This document shows positions 51,903 through 61,094 of a DNA stretch of 64,000 nt, one piece after another (the stretch's first letter is position 1; every line of letters begins with the position of its first letter). The translations under genes and the position numbers were made by a program. The notes beneath the pieces were generated by a model. The model was not told the DNA's origin, did not search any database, and saw only the letters and a list, made by a program, of their open reading frames with translations. The DNA lies in contig OZ240239.1 of assembly GCA_965198095.1 (NCBI GenBank), positions 3,782,001-3,846,000 of the forward strand. The letters are read 5' to 3'. The stretch is from CBDFJH01 sp965198095. GTDB taxonomy: Bacteria > Latescibacterota > UBA2968 > GCA-2709665.

Positions 51903-53042
51903 ATGGATCGCGTGATTCCCGGTGGTGGAAAAACGACGGCGCTTGAACCCTCACCCGAAGCGCCGGGATTTGATCCCCGGAAGCTGGAGCGGGCAAAGGA
52001 GGTGCTCGTCCGCCACGTGTCCGGGAAGACGACACCCGGGGCCGTGGGGCTGGTCCTGCACGCCGGGGCCGTGGCGGCGAAGTGGGCCGTGGGACGACAC
52101 CGGTACGAACCCGGCGCTCCGGAGGTGCGGCCAGAGGACGTTTACGACCTGGCCTCTCTGACGAAGGTAGTGGCGACCTCTGCGATCTGCATGCATCTCG
52201 AGGCATCCGGCCGACTGGACCTGGATGAGCCGGTTGCGGAAAGGATGAAAGCGTTTCGAGGTGCGGGACGCGAGAAGGTGACGCCCAGGCTGCTGCTCGC
52301 ACATTGCAGCGGCCTTCCCGCGCACGCCGAGCTCTATCGCACCTGTCTTTCCGCCGAGGCCGTGCAGGACGCGGTCTGTCGAATTCCGCTGGCCTGCGAA
52401 CCCGGGACACAAGACATTTACAGCGATCCGGGATTCATCCTTCTCGGCGCGTTGCTCGAACGGGTAAGCGGGCAGAGGCCGGACCGATTGGCACGGCAAT
52501 ATGTTCTCGATCCGCTGGGGATGGCAGGTACGACCTATCGTCCCGGACGGAAACTTCACCCCCGAATTCCCCCCACCGAGTACGACGCCGACGTTCGAGA
52601 ACGATTAATCCACGGGGAAGTGCACGATGAGAATGCCTGGGCGATGGGGGGCGTGGCCCCGCACGCAGGCCTCTTCGGCCACGCGGAAGACTTGGGGCGT
52701 TTCTTGCATCCGTTCCTGAATGGCGGCAGAATGGGAGGTCGCCAAGTCTTTCCGAAGGATCGCGTCCACGCCTACACGGCGCGCGCGAACCTGGTGCCGG
52801 GGAGCACGCGCTCGCTCGGGTGGGACACGGTTTCCGGGGAGAGGAGCACGACCGGGACCCATTTTTCTCCGGAATCTTTCGGGAGTCTGGGTTTTACGGG
52901 CACATCCATATGGGCCGACCCCAAACGAGACCTCGGGGTCGTTCTGCTGACGAATCGGATCCACCCCAACCGGAAAAACCGGGGGATCAGACGGTTGAGA
53001 CCGGAGTTTCACGACGCCATATCAGAGGCGCTCGTGACGTGA
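51903..53042 (+). CDS. Serine hydrolase of the beta-lactamase/class C penicillin-binding type
   Basis: The 379-residue protein has the catalytic S-x-x-K in YDLASLTKVVATSA, a Tyr motif YSDPGF (usually Y-x-N) and a C-terminal GFTGTSIW region in place of the K/H-x-G triad. It also has LLLAHCSGLPAH, EPGTQDIYSDPGFILLG and PLGMAGTTYRP, typical of esterase-like family members. No signal peptide is seen, so it is probably a cytoplasmic esterase or amidase rather than a beta-lactamase. The ATG at 51903 is preferred over an earlier in-frame start. It is divergent from the Mut7-C gene. Confidence 0.85.
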   Translation: MDRVIPGGGKTTALEPSPEAPGFDPRKLERAKEVLVRHVSGKTTPGAVGLVLHAGAVAAKWAVGRHRYEPGAPEVRPEDVYDLASLTKVVATSAICMHLEASGRLDLDEPVAERMKAFRGAGREKVTPRLLLAHCSGLPAHAELYRTCLSAEAVQDAVCRIPLACEPGTQDIYSDPGFILLGALLERVSGQRPDRLARQYVLDPLGMAGTTYRPGRKLHPRIPPTEYDADVRERLIHGEVHDENAWAMGGVAPHAGLFGHAEDLGRFLHPFLNGGRMGGRQVFPKDRVHAYTARANLVPGSTRSLGWDTVSGERSTTGTHFSPESFGSLGFTGTSIWADPKRDLGVVLLTNRIHPNRKNRGIRRLRPEFHDAISEALVT

Positions 53043-53082
53043 TGCCGCGGAAGCGGGTCTTTCAAATGGAGGATGACTTCCC

Positions 53083-54345
53083 ATGGTCGGACGCATTGCC
53101 CCTCACGGCGGACTGCAGGAACCGGTAGACTGCCGTATGCCGGAAGATGAAATCTCCTCGTTTCGCAAAGAGGCAGCGAGGCTCATTCACGTTCCCGTGA
53201 GCGACGCGGACGTGTCGACGGTCTACCGGTTTGGCGACGGTGCCCTCAGTCCATTGAGGGGACCGATGGACGAGCCCACCTATACCCGCGTCCTCGACGA
53301 GGGCGTGATTCTGTCGCAGGGAGCCTTGTATGCCTGGACCATCCCGTTGGCACTCCCCGTCGCTCCGGGTCTTGCCTCGAAGCTCTCGCCCGGCGATCGG
53401 GTCGCGCTTGTCGACTCGAGGGGCGAGTTGGTCGCCCGCCTGGACCTCTCCGACGTCTACCCGTGGGACAAGGATCGCTATCTCGACCGCGTCTACCTGA
53501 CGGATCGCAAGGACCACCCGGGGGCCGACATGGTCCTCCGGGCGGACGGGGAGAAGACGTCCCTGATCGGGGGAGAAATAGCTGTTCTGCCCGAGGCCCC
53601 GAACCCGGCGTTCGGCAAGTTTCTGCAATCGCCTGCCGAGGCACGCAGACGGTTCGAAGCCGAGGGCTGGGAGCGCGCCGTTGCCTTTCAGACACGGAAC
53701 CCGCTCCATCGCGCCCACGAGTACGCCCTGATCTACGGTCTGGAGTGGCTGCTGAGACGGGAGTTCAACGCGATCGCCTGTCTGAACCCTCTGCTCGGCG
53801 AGACGAAGGCTGACGATGTGAGTGCAACGGTCCGGATGCAGACCTACGAGGCCCTGATCTCCTCGGGTGCGCTCGGCGAAGAGGACAGCGATCCCGCCTT
53901 GTGGCGCGGTCTCGGCAAGCGTGTGACGGACCGGGTGATGCTGATGGGCCTGGATATCAAGATGTTTTACGCCGGCCCCAGGGAAGCCGTTATGCACGCC
54001 ATTTATCGTCAGAACTATGGATTCACGGATATCATCATCGGTCGCAAGCACGCCGATGCCCCCTATCACGACGGCAGTCAGATCTGGGGCGACTTTGAGG
54101 CCCAGGAGATCTTCGATCACCTGAATGGCCGGCTGTTGATTCAACCCCTGAAGGTCGGGTTTGCCGCCTATTACGAGTCGATCGGGCGCGTGGATCTCAT
54201 GGAGAACCATCCGGACGAGAAACCGGTTTTCATCTCGGGAAAACAGGTGCGTGAGATGCTTCAGCGGGGAGATTCGGTCGACCCGCGCATCATGAGAGAG
54301 ACAACGGCCAGGATTCTGAGCCGCGCGATGGCGAGCGGAGAGTAG
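53083..54345 (+). CDS. sat: Sulfate adenylyltransferase (ATP sulfurylase)
   Basis: The 420-residue enzyme makes adenosine 5-phosphosulfate from ATP and sulfate. The signature VAFQTRNPLHRAHEYAL (Q-x-R-N-P-x-H-x-x-H-E) binds sulfate and ATP. LNPLLGETKADDV, DIIIGRKHADAPY and the terminal VFISGKQVREML complete the family pattern. It is the monofunctional bacterial/archaeal type without a kinase domain. An N-terminal 20-residue stretch before MPEDEISSFRK may or may not be translated; the ATG at 53083 has GGAGG upstream. No APS reductase or kinase lies nearby, so its pathway partner is elsewhere. Confidence 0.93.
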   Translation: MVGRIAPHGGLQEPVDCRMPEDEISSFRKEAARLIHVPVSDADVSTVYRFGDGALSPLRGPMDEPTYTRVLDEGVILSQGALYAWTIPLALPVAPGLASKLSPGDRVALVDSRGELVARLDLSDVYPWDKDRYLDRVYLTDRKDHPGADMVLRADGEKTSLIGGEIAVLPEAPNPAFGKFLQSPAEARRRFEAEGWERAVAFQTRNPLHRAHEYALIYGLEWLLRREFNAIACLNPLLGETKADDVSATVRMQTYEALISSGALGEEDSDPALWRGLGKRVTDRVMLMGLDIKMFYAGPREAVMHAIYRQNYGFTDIIIGRKHADAPYHDGSQIWGDFEAQEIFDHLNGRLLIQPLKVGFAAYYESIGRVDLMENHPDEKPVFISGKQVREMLQRGDSVDPRIMRETTARILSRAMASGE

Positions 54346-54729
54346 CCGAACTTGGGTGGCGGCGCGGGGAAGCGCGCTCTGGAATTCGTAAAGGTCGTGT
54401 GCCGCCGCTGTTCCCCACGCCTTCCAGCGCCCGTCGACCGGATCGAGAAGCACGGTTCTGTTGCCGTCTTTGAGGGATGGGGTGTGGGATTTTTCCGCGC
54501 CGGTACGCCCTTCGCGCGGCTCGGCATGCAGGCCCATTCCCCCTGTGACCACGCCTTGTCCCGTTCAGGGCGATCTCCCTAGCCGCTTTGGGGCGGAAGG
54601 GAGGGATTTTTCCGCGCTTATCCGTCAAGCACCTTCGTCTTTGGACACCGCAAAAGATCCCAGGACACAAACCCCTCCAGGGCCACTGAGACGGTTCGCG
54701 GAAAAATCAGCCCCCCCGGCGCCTGAGGG

Positions 54730-54804
54730 GCCTGCCTGCGCCGCGTTGGGCGCGGCAGGCAGGCGCCCTTCTTTTCCCATCTTTTCTTGGGCGAACAAGA
54801 AAAG
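54730..54804. repeat. Two consecutive hairpins downstream of sat (terminator-like)
   Basis: GCCTGCCT...AGGCAGGC at 54730-54764, with an inner GCCGCG/CGCGGC stem, is followed by a T-rich run. Then CTTTTCTTG/CAAGAAAAG (9-bp arms, 54781-54804) follows. The first resembles the palindrome at 16816-16863. I see no gene in 54346-54923. Confidence 0.55.
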
Positions 54805-54923
54805 GTGAGTACGAGTGACTTTCCTAACCTTTTTTATGAATTATTCAGGCTAAGCGATCTCCGTAGCTGCCTCGGGGCATTTTGCCCGTAAGTGCGTTGC
54901 CTGTCGTTTTTCGCCGAAAGAGA

Positions 54924-56291
54924 TCAACGGCTGCGAAGGCGGGCAGCGAACGCACCTTCGCAGCCGTGTCGCTGAGGCAGCGTCTGGAGATAGGCGCCGC
55001 GGACTACCGGGTTCGACGGTTTGAAGGCCGACTCCAGCCGAAAGTCGGGACGGGCGTCGAGGAAGGCCTCGACGACCCGTTCGTTTTCTTCGGGCTCCAC
55101 GCTGCAGGTGCTGTAAACAAGCACGCCGCCCGGGAGGACCTGGTCGGCGGCAGCCGTGATGAGCTCGGACTGCCTGCGGGAAAAGCGAGGGAGATCCGAT
55201 TCCTTGAGCGACCATCGCCGCTCGGGGTGACGGGAGAGCACGCCGATCGAAGAGCAGGGGGCGTCGACCAGGACGCGGTGAAATGCGCGTCGAGTCGGAG
55301 GCAGGCATCCGTCGGCGATCACGGCGGCCACGGCCGTTTGTCGCAGGCGAATCAAGTTCTGGCGAAGCCTGCGAAACCGGCTTGCGTGGCGATCCAGGGC
55401 CAGCACCAGGCCTTGCTGCTGCATCCTTTCGGCCGCAGCCATCGCCTTCCCTCCCGGCGCGCCGCAGAGGTCGAGGATTCGTTCTCCAGGCCTCGGATCG
55501 AGGCAGGAAACGACCAGCCCGGCCCCCTCTCCCTGAACGGCGAACTGGCCGGCGCGGTAGGCCCGCGTCTGGAAGAGCGCACCGACTTTCGGGACGGTGA
55601 AATAGCCGTCGAGGAGGGACGAGGGATCTATCCTTACGCCCTCGGCCTCCAGTTGATCCTGGAGGGCCTCAGGACTCACGAGAGGGGTGTTCGCCCGGAT
55701 CGTGAGCACAGGCGGCCTGTTGTTCATCTCGCAAAGCGCTCGGGTCTCCTCGAATCCCCAACGGTGTAACCAGCGTACGATCATCCACGCCGGATGAGAG
55801 GTCGTCAAGGAAAGAAATCGGACCGGGTCGGAAGCGGAATCGGGAAGCCGAACCGGACGTCTGTCCTCAGATATGCCCCTGAGCACCGCGTTTACGAACC
55901 CTGCCGCTCCGTTGCCCTCTCTCTCACGCGTTGTTTCGACCGACTCGGAGACGACGGCGTAGGCCGGGATGCGATCGAGGTAACGAAGCTGATAGACCCC
56001 GAGACGGAGGATATTTCTGAGGCGGGGCGGGAGCCCGAGGAGCGGCCGCCTCAAGTAGGGAGAGAGCAAGTGATCGATCGTGCCCTGCCAGGTCACCGTG
56101 CCCAGGACCAACTCCTGCAAGAGGCGTCTGTCTGAAGGACTCAGCCTGAGGGATCGACGCGTCGATTCGATCAGCCGGTCTGCGTAGGCCCCGTTTTCCA
56201 CGCGACAGATGATGTCGAGCGCGGTCTTACGCGCATCCGACTCGAATTTTGTTTTCCGCCGTTCGCTTCTGTTCATCCGCTTCTCAGGCAT
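54924..56291 (-). CDS. rsmB: 16S rRNA m5C967 methyltransferase RsmB
   Basis: The 455-residue protein has an N-terminal NusB-like RNA-binding domain (ARKTALDIICRVENGAYADR to RNILRLGVYQLRYLDRIP) and a C-terminal Rossmann methyltransferase. The latter has DLCGAPGGKAMAAAE for SAM, VLVDAPCSSIGVLSRHPE (PC motif Cys) and VYSTCSVEPEENE (catalytic TC motif Cys). The NusB-like part separates RsmB from RsmF. ATG at 56291 or 56276 is likely. It is followed upstream on the same strand by another methyltransferase gene. Confidence 0.93.
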   Translation of the reverse strand: MPEKRMNRSERRKTKFESDARKTALDIICRVENGAYADRLIESTRRSLRLSPSDRRLLQELVLGTVTWQGTIDHLLSPYLRRPLLGLPPRLRNILRLGVYQLRYLDRIPAYAVVSESVETTREREGNGAAGFVNAVLRGISEDRRPVRLPDSASDPVRFLSLTTSHPAWMIVRWLHRWGFEETRALCEMNNRPPVLTIRANTPLVSPEALQDQLEAEGVRIDPSSLLDGYFTVPKVGALFQTRAYRAGQFAVQGEGAGLVVSCLDPRPGERILDLCGAPGGKAMAAAERMQQQGLVLALDRHASRFRRLRQNLIRLRQTAVAAVIADGCLPPTRRAFHRVLVDAPCSSIGVLSRHPERRWSLKESDLPRFSRRQSELITAAADQVLPGGVLVYSTCSVEPEENERVVEAFLDARPDFRLESAFKPSNPVVRGAYLQTLPQRHGCEGAFAARLRSR

Positions 56292-56453
56292 CGGAATCGC
56301 TCTTGATTTTCCCGGGTCGGCCTCCGGCCCGGGAGTGGTTGAAGTGCCAGCGCATTGCACTTCAAGAGAACGTAGTTGGCAAAACCAGGCTCAGGGTTCT
56401 CCTGTAGCCGTTTTCGTTCAAGAGCGAGCAATGCATCTCGTCTTGGACCGTTG

Positions 56454-57203
56454 CTACCTGCGGTCTGCCACGGAAGCCTCCACCACCAGGGTCCAGCCGT
56501 TGTCCGCGCTCAGACCCGCATTTGCGAGGTGGCTGATCAACCGTCCGGCGGTCACCAGGAACGTGCGCACCAGTGCAGCCCGGATCGGTTTCATCCGTTC
56601 CGTGGCGTAGCTCAGCTTGATGAGGTGGAGGTCGAGCGGCGAGGCCATTACATAGCGGGAACGAATCAACCGGAAGCCGTGTCGTTTCAGTCTCGACTCG
56701 ATGGCCGGGACGGTGTAAAGCGTACGGACGGCGTGCGTCTTGCAGAGGTGGTTCCGCCAGCCTTCCGGCACGTCGGGCCTGCTGAAACTATCGAGCGTCA
56801 GGAGCAATCGTCCTCCGGGTCGCAACGCACGGCGCGCTTCCGCAAGCACCTGACCATCGTTTGCCAGGTGTTCGAAAACACAGAGGCTCATCACGTAATC
56901 GAACGACCCGCTCCTGACGGGGATGGCCTCGGCGCGGGCCTCGAGGAACACGAGATCCCGCCCCAGGTGGTGGCGCGCAGCCTGGCGAAGTCTCTCCTTA
57001 TGGATGTCGAGACCCACCACCCTCGCCCCACGCCGGACGAGGCGATAGTCGTAGGTCCCCTCTCCGCAGCCGATGTCCAAAATACGCGGTCGGGTTTTTG
57101 TCCGGAGCCACCGCATCGCCAGGCCGGTTTCGATGGCGCGACGAATGTGCCAATCTTTTCGCACGCGCACGGAAACATAGCCGCGCACTCGCTCGAACCC
57201 CAT
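56454..57203 (-). CDS. Class I SAM-dependent methyltransferase
   Basis: The 249-residue protein has the SAM motif RILDIGCGEGTYDYRL near residue 42, the acidic residue VVGLDIH, FDYVMSLCVFEHL and RRALRPGGRLLLTLDS. This is the methyltransf_11/25 pattern used for small molecules, lipids or sugars. The substrate is not predictable. It lies upstream of rsmB on the same strand with about 160 bases between, possibly in one unit. Confidence 0.85.
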   Translation of the reverse strand: MGFERVRGYVSVRVRKDWHIRRAIETGLAMRWLRTKTRPRILDIGCGEGTYDYRLVRRGARVVGLDIHKERLRQAARHHLGRDLVFLEARAEAIPVRSGSFDYVMSLCVFEHLANDGQVLAEARRALRPGGRLLLTLDSFSRPDVPEGWRNHLCKTHAVRTLYTVPAIESRLKRHGFRLIRSRYVMASPLDLHLIKLSYATERMKPIRAALVRTFLVTAGRLISHLANAGLSADNGWTLVVEASVADRR

Positions 57204-58079
57204 ATCTCGACCCTCGGGCGAAGTTGAGGAAGGCTGGAAGCTACGCCCTCCGAGGCGCCTTGCCTGCCCCGGACCGTTCAGACATGCTTCGCCAGCGTAG
57301 ACGACGATTGGACCGACTCGTCCACGTCGATGTTTCGAATGGCTGGAAGGCCGCCGGTCTTGCCGACGTCAAGAATATGTTTTCCGGATCCCGAGACCGG
57401 GGCGCCGACGTCGTATCCGGCCGCCAAGTTGCTTGAGCGACCTGAACACTCATAAAAGACGACGATGGGGGCCGAGGCATCGGTCGAGATCATCCTACTT
57501 TTCCCACCTTGAAAGATCCGCTCAATAATAATGTCAAAAATCACATTTCACCAAGCCATACCTCACTTGTCAAGGAGAGCGCCATATCGTTGACACCGTA
57601 CCCCCGGGCCCGGGCACTCGACACGAACGGGGCCAGGTTCGAAGAGAGAGGCGCAGGGGCCCGCGATAAGTGCAACGGTCCCGTGTCCCCGAGCGCCCGA
57701 TGAGCGAGATGTTCAGCTGATCATAACCGAAGGGTCTTGCGGGTGTATCGAAGGGCGCGGGAAAGCCTGTCAGGTCAAATCGAAGAAAATAGAAACGATC
57801 CCAAAGCCACCAAACAGGAGTATGTTTGACGTCCTGTCAACAGGTGTGCAAAAACGAGATCAGGCAGCCCTCTTTATTCCTTGGTCAGTCGTGTTCTCGT
57901 TCTGAATCAGCTTTCCGTCTTGCTACTTTTGGCCTGCGCAGGGGGCCCAAAGGGTTTATGAATACGGCAGAAACGGCAAGACCCCGAAGGGGCTGCCCCA
58001 CGGGGTCTTGCGTCAAGGAGAGCGGCGCAGACGCCGGCGGTCGAGGGTGTGGCTCCCCTGGTTCTCTCTGAAACCCCCC
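57204..58079. other. Long gene-poor stretch upstream of clpP
   Basis: About 900 bases carry no gene that I can support. A minus-strand frame near 57278-57544 (starting MIFDIIIERIFQGG) has no recognisable family. An inverted repeat GCAAGACCCCG...CGGGGTCTTGC (57976-58011, 11-bp arms with a GGGG/CCCC inner stem) is the only strong structure. It could be a terminator for either direction, but has no T-tract. Confidence 0.5.
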
Positions 58080-58108
58080 TTGACTTTGAATCTGCCGTAG
58101 GATAAATT
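58080..58108 (+). promoter_or_regulatory. Promoter of clpP
   Basis: TTGACT at 58080-58085, a 17-base spacer and TAAATT at 58103-58108, about 50 bases before the chosen ATG. Confidence 0.75.
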
Positions 58109-58162
58109 GAGCGCGGTTTGTTCCGACACGGCGGGTATGGATTCATGGTCCGAGGAGGCCTG

Positions 58163-58780
58163 ATGCGCAGAGAAGACTGGGGTATGAACGAAGCGGAAGA
58201 AGAAGAGGAGGAGCCAACTGACGGTGGAGATCGGGCGTTTCTGGGCCGCAACCTGCTCAAGGCCCGGACGATCCTCATTTCCGATCCGATCGATCACCGG
58301 CTGACGACCCGGGTGATGGCCCAGCTCCTCCTGATGGATCACGACGACACGAAGGCGCCGATCAAGATCTTCATCAATTCTCCCGGGGGAAGCGCGGATG
58401 ACGGGTTCGCGATTTACGACATGATTCGTTTCGTCCGGCCGCCCGTAAAAGTGATCAGTGCGGGCCTTTCCGCGAGCGCCGCCACGGTGATCATGCTCGC
58501 AGCCGAAAAGGCGCACCGCCTTGCCCTGCCCAACGCCCGCATCATGATTCATCAGCCGTCGATGAGGTCGTTTGGGGCAGCGGAGGACATCAAGCGGACC
58601 GCCGAACAGATTCTGAAGTTGAGAGAACGTATCAACCGGCTCTATGCGGAGGAGACGGGACAGGACCTGGAAAAGGTGAAGGAGGATACGGACCGCGATT
58701 ACTGGATGTCGGCCGAGGAGGCCGTCGACTACGGTCTGATTTCGCGAGTCGTCCGAGATTTCGCCGAGGTGGATGGGTAG
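58163..58780 (+). CDS. clpP: ATP-dependent Clp protease proteolytic subunit
   Basis: The 205-residue S14 serine peptidase has DHRLTTRVMAQLLLMDHDDT, INSPGGSADDGFAIYDMI, ISAGLSASAATVIMLA with the nucleophile Ser near residue 105, RIMIHQP with His130 and DTDRDYWMSAEEAVDYGLIS with the catalytic Asp near 179. The complete triad indicates an active peptidase; it assembles as a 14-mer with a ClpX- or ClpA-type unfoldase. GAGGAGG lies before the ATG at 58163. An acidic N-terminal extension (NEAEEEEEEPTDGGD) is unusual. No clpX or tig is adjacent. The substrate channel residues could differ, since GLSASAA replaces the usual GxAASM. Confidence 0.9.
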   Translation: MRREDWGMNEAEEEEEEPTDGGDRAFLGRNLLKARTILISDPIDHRLTTRVMAQLLLMDHDDTKAPIKIFINSPGGSADDGFAIYDMIRFVRPPVKVISAGLSASAATVIMLAAEKAHRLALPNARIMIHQPSMRSFGAAEDIKRTAEQILKLRERINRLYAEETGQDLEKVKEDTDRDYWMSAEEAVDYGLISRVVRDFAEVDG

Positions 58781-58815
58781 CTTCATTGCCGTGAATCGCC
58801 GAACGGGAGATCCTC

Positions 58816-59961
58816 GTGGCATTGTCCACCGTTCCCACGGAGACGAGTGACGCGGTCAACGCCCGCATCCTGGCGGTGTCGGAAGACAGGATGCGGGGAT
58901 TTCAGCGGGACCCCCTGAGCCTGATTGCAAGGGAATCGGGTGTCGAACGCACGCTCGTCGTAGAGCGGATTCGGGCGATGCTCGAGACAGGGACAATCCG
59001 CCGGGTGCGGCAGACGCTGATGTCGACGAATCTGGCGCACGGGGCCCTCGTGGCTTGGCGCGTCTCCAAGGCGCGGCTCCACGAGACCTTCGACCGGATG
59101 TTTCGCGAGGACCCTTTTTCGGGGCACGTCGTGATCCGATCCACGGACCGCGAAACAGCAGGGTCGGCCTACCGGCTTTGGACGACACTCAAGGTGCCTC
59201 GGGGTTTCTCTCTCGACAGGCACTGTCAGCTGCTCTTGCGCTGGACCGGCGCCGAACAGTTTTGCACGATGCCCGCCAAGTGCATCTTCGCCCTCGGCGT
59301 CGGACACGTCCGCCGTCGGGGGATGCAGGTGGGAAGCAGGTCGGAATCTTTGGCAGATGCGAAATTCCCCGAGCTTGCCGAGCTGGACGAGCTTGAATGG
59401 CGCGTCCTGATGGCCCTCAAAGAGGCGTTCTCTCCGGAGGAGATCGGAAATGAGATCTGGCAGGGACGTGCCGAAGCGGCAGGGCTTTCCGTTGAACGCT
59501 TCCACCGGGTTGCGGAGGCACTGGACCGGAAGGGCGTCCTCGGCCGGTTTTCCACCTTTCTCGAGCACGTCAAACCGCTCGACAGCGGAGAGCGCGTGAC
59601 GTCCTATAACGGCCTCTTTCACTGGGCGGTCCCGCCGGGCCGCGAAGTGGAAGCAGGACGCGAGGTCGGCCGCCATCACATTCTAACGCACTGTTACTGG
59701 CGAGAGGCCGGGGCCGAGTTCGGCAACGTGAACCTGATGGCCGTGGCTCACGGGATGGACAAGGATCTGCTCCACAGACACAAGGCCGCGATCGATCAAC
59801 ACCTCGAGGACGCAGGCATTCCGGTGGCCTACACGAATGTCTTCTGGGGGGGGCGGAGCGAAATCAAGCCGTCCGAGATCTGCCCGACGGCCTATCGGAC
59901 CTGGTGCGAGCGGATGGACGTCGACCCCGAAGAGATGAGGGAGACGGAGGGCGGCGACTGA
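58816..59961 (+). CDS. Two-module AsnC-type protein, siroheme decarboxylase (AhbA/AhbB)-like
   Basis: The 381-residue protein has two AsnC/Lrp-like winged-helix plus sensor-domain modules in tandem. Module 1 is ILAVSEDRMRGFQRDPLSLI to about 170; module 2 is VLMALKEAFSPEEIGNEIWQ onward. SYNGLFHWAVPPG, ILTHCYWREAGAEFGNVNLM and AVAHGMDKD resemble AhbA/AhbB, which decarboxylate siroheme to didecarboxysiroheme in the alternative heme pathway. They normally form a two-subunit enzyme; here the halves are fused. A true regulator is the alternative. The GTG start lies 35 bases after clpP. Confidence 0.65.
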   Translation: MALSTVPTETSDAVNARILAVSEDRMRGFQRDPLSLIARESGVERTLVVERIRAMLETGTIRRVRQTLMSTNLAHGALVAWRVSKARLHETFDRMFREDPFSGHVVIRSTDRETAGSAYRLWTTLKVPRGFSLDRHCQLLLRWTGAEQFCTMPAKCIFALGVGHVRRRGMQVGSRSESLADAKFPELAELDELEWRVLMALKEAFSPEEIGNEIWQGRAEAAGLSVERFHRVAEALDRKGVLGRFSTFLEHVKPLDSGERVTSYNGLFHWAVPPGREVEAGREVGRHHILTHCYWREAGAEFGNVNLMAVAHGMDKDLLHRHKAAIDQHLEDAGIPVAYTNVFWGGRSEIKPSEICPTAYRTWCERMDVDPEEMRETEGGD

Positions 59962-60008
59962 CGGCGACGGAAGGCACAGAGGCGTTTCGACGAGATTCCA
60001 ACAGATCG

Positions 60009-60031
60009 GCCCGTAAAAGCGGGCTTTTTTT
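60009..60031 (+). terminator. Intrinsic terminator after the AsnC-like gene
   Basis: GCCCG (60009-60013) pairs with CGGGC (60020-60024) around TAAAAG, followed by seven T at 60025-60031. It ends the clpP/AsnC-like transcription unit. Confidence 0.88.
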
Positions 60032-60136
60032 GTGCGCCCGCCTGGCGTCGAACGCCGGGGAAACGCGATATCGACTCCAAATCCGTTAAACCCGAGTTGA
60101 GCGGTCAAGTTCGAGATCGCGCCGAATGACCTTCCG

Positions 60137-60577
60137 TCACTGCAGGTTGCGCGCGGGGGGACGCCACCGCAAACCTTCGAAGCGCGCGAAATCTCGATCG
60201 AGCGTAACCCACTCGGAGCCCGACTCGATCGCCAATGCAGCGAAGTAGGCGTCCGGGATCAGGTTGCCCCGGGCTTCGGCGTCCCGACAGAGTCCCGTGA
60301 AAATCTCCCAATGCCGGTCGCCGGGACGGACTGTGACGCAGTGGGGCTGGCTCTTGATGACGTTTGCGAAATAAAACGCCTCATCCATCGGGCTCGGGAG
60401 GGCGAAAACGCGCGGGTGGGTAACGACGCGGAGGAATCCGCTCAATACGAGATCGGATACGGCGAATGCTTCGTTCCCACGAAGCACGGCCTCGAGCCAC
60501 GGCCGGCAGGAATCATGATCCGGAGCGTCGTCGCGATACGCTGCAACCAGCACGTTCACGTCAGGCAGGACCATCAT
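60137..60577 (-). CDS. vapC: VapC-family PIN-domain ribonuclease toxin
   Basis: The 146-residue PIN toxin has LPDVNVLVAAYRDDAPDH (first acidic residue), SDLVLSGFLRVVTHPRVF (Glu position occupied by Ser/Asp), RGNLIPDAYFAALAIESGSE and WVTLDRDFARF (C-terminal acidic cluster). The TTHPRVF form belongs to the TA VapC subgroup that cuts tRNA or rRNA. Its ATG overlaps the end of vapB by about 17 bases. It is intact and is preceded on the minus strand by its antitoxin. Confidence 0.9.
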   Translation of the reverse strand: MMVLPDVNVLVAAYRDDAPDHDSCRPWLEAVLRGNEAFAVSDLVLSGFLRVVTHPRVFALPSPMDEAFYFANVIKSQPHCVTVRPGDRHWEIFTGLCRDAEARGNLIPDAYFAALAIESGSEWVTLDRDFARFEGLRWRPPARNLQ

Positions 60578-60809
60578 CGCGCTCCATCACGTCAAGCAGA
60601 GCGGCCGAGTCGCTCAGGTCCACCCCCGGAAGGCGTCCGGTTCCGTGGAACAAAGGCAGGTCGACGGCGGGACGCTCAGCCACGCGGCGGCGAAACAGAG
60701 ACTCGCGGAGCGCGTCTTGAACGATGGCGGTCAGCGTTTGTCCGGTGTCCGCAGCCATCCTCTTGAGCGCGGCAAACAGGTTGTCATCGATACGAATCGT
60801 CGTTCGCAT
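60561..60809 (-). CDS. vapB: VapB-family ribbon-helix-helix antitoxin
   Basis: The 82-residue protein begins RTTIRIDDNLFAALKRMAAD followed by TGQTLTAIVQDALRESL, the ribbon-helix-helix dimer that binds the operator, and has a flexible C-terminal toxin-binding tail (GRLPGVDLSDSAALLDVME). It precedes and overlaps vapC and would repress the promoter at 60817-60845. Confidence 0.9.
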   Translation of the reverse strand: MRTTIRIDDNLFAALKRMAADTGQTLTAIVQDALRESLFRRRVAERPAVDLPLFHGTGRLPGVDLSDSAALLDVMERDDGPA

Positions 60810-60845
60810 ACATCAAAACATATCTATAATACATATTGATGTCAA
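60810..60845 (-). promoter_or_regulatory. vapBC promoter with inverted-repeat operator
   Basis: On the minus strand TTGACA (60845-60840), a 17-base spacer and TATGTT (60822-60817). The arms ACATCAA (60810-60816) and TTGATGT (60836-60842) are perfect inverted repeats that span the spacer and -10 region. Confidence 0.72.
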
Positions 60846-61094
60846 GAGCAGGCGAGCGGTACCGGCGGGTCATGGGCCTTCGGCGAGTCATCATCGCTCA
60901 GTGGCGATCCTCGCGCTCGGATCGCCGATGACGGGGTGGCCGCGATCCGTAATCTCAAACCCGTCATGGCCTCTATCTCCCGTATGGCCACACGGGATCG
61001 GTGAGCAGGATGCCGGCTGGCTGCAAACCGTGCTTGACAGATAGGAATATTTGATGGATGGTTTGCCATATGAAAACGACCGGCGTCGCCGGGG

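Noticed and set aside
57278..57544. An 88-codon minus-strand frame starting MIFDIIIERIFQGG
   Set aside because: No ribosome-binding site or family similarity that I can see; likely chance.
57976..58011. A riboswitch or small RNA upstream of clpP
   Set aside because: Only a single hairpin is visible, with no conserved core and no T-tract, so I list it as part of a gene-poor stretch only.
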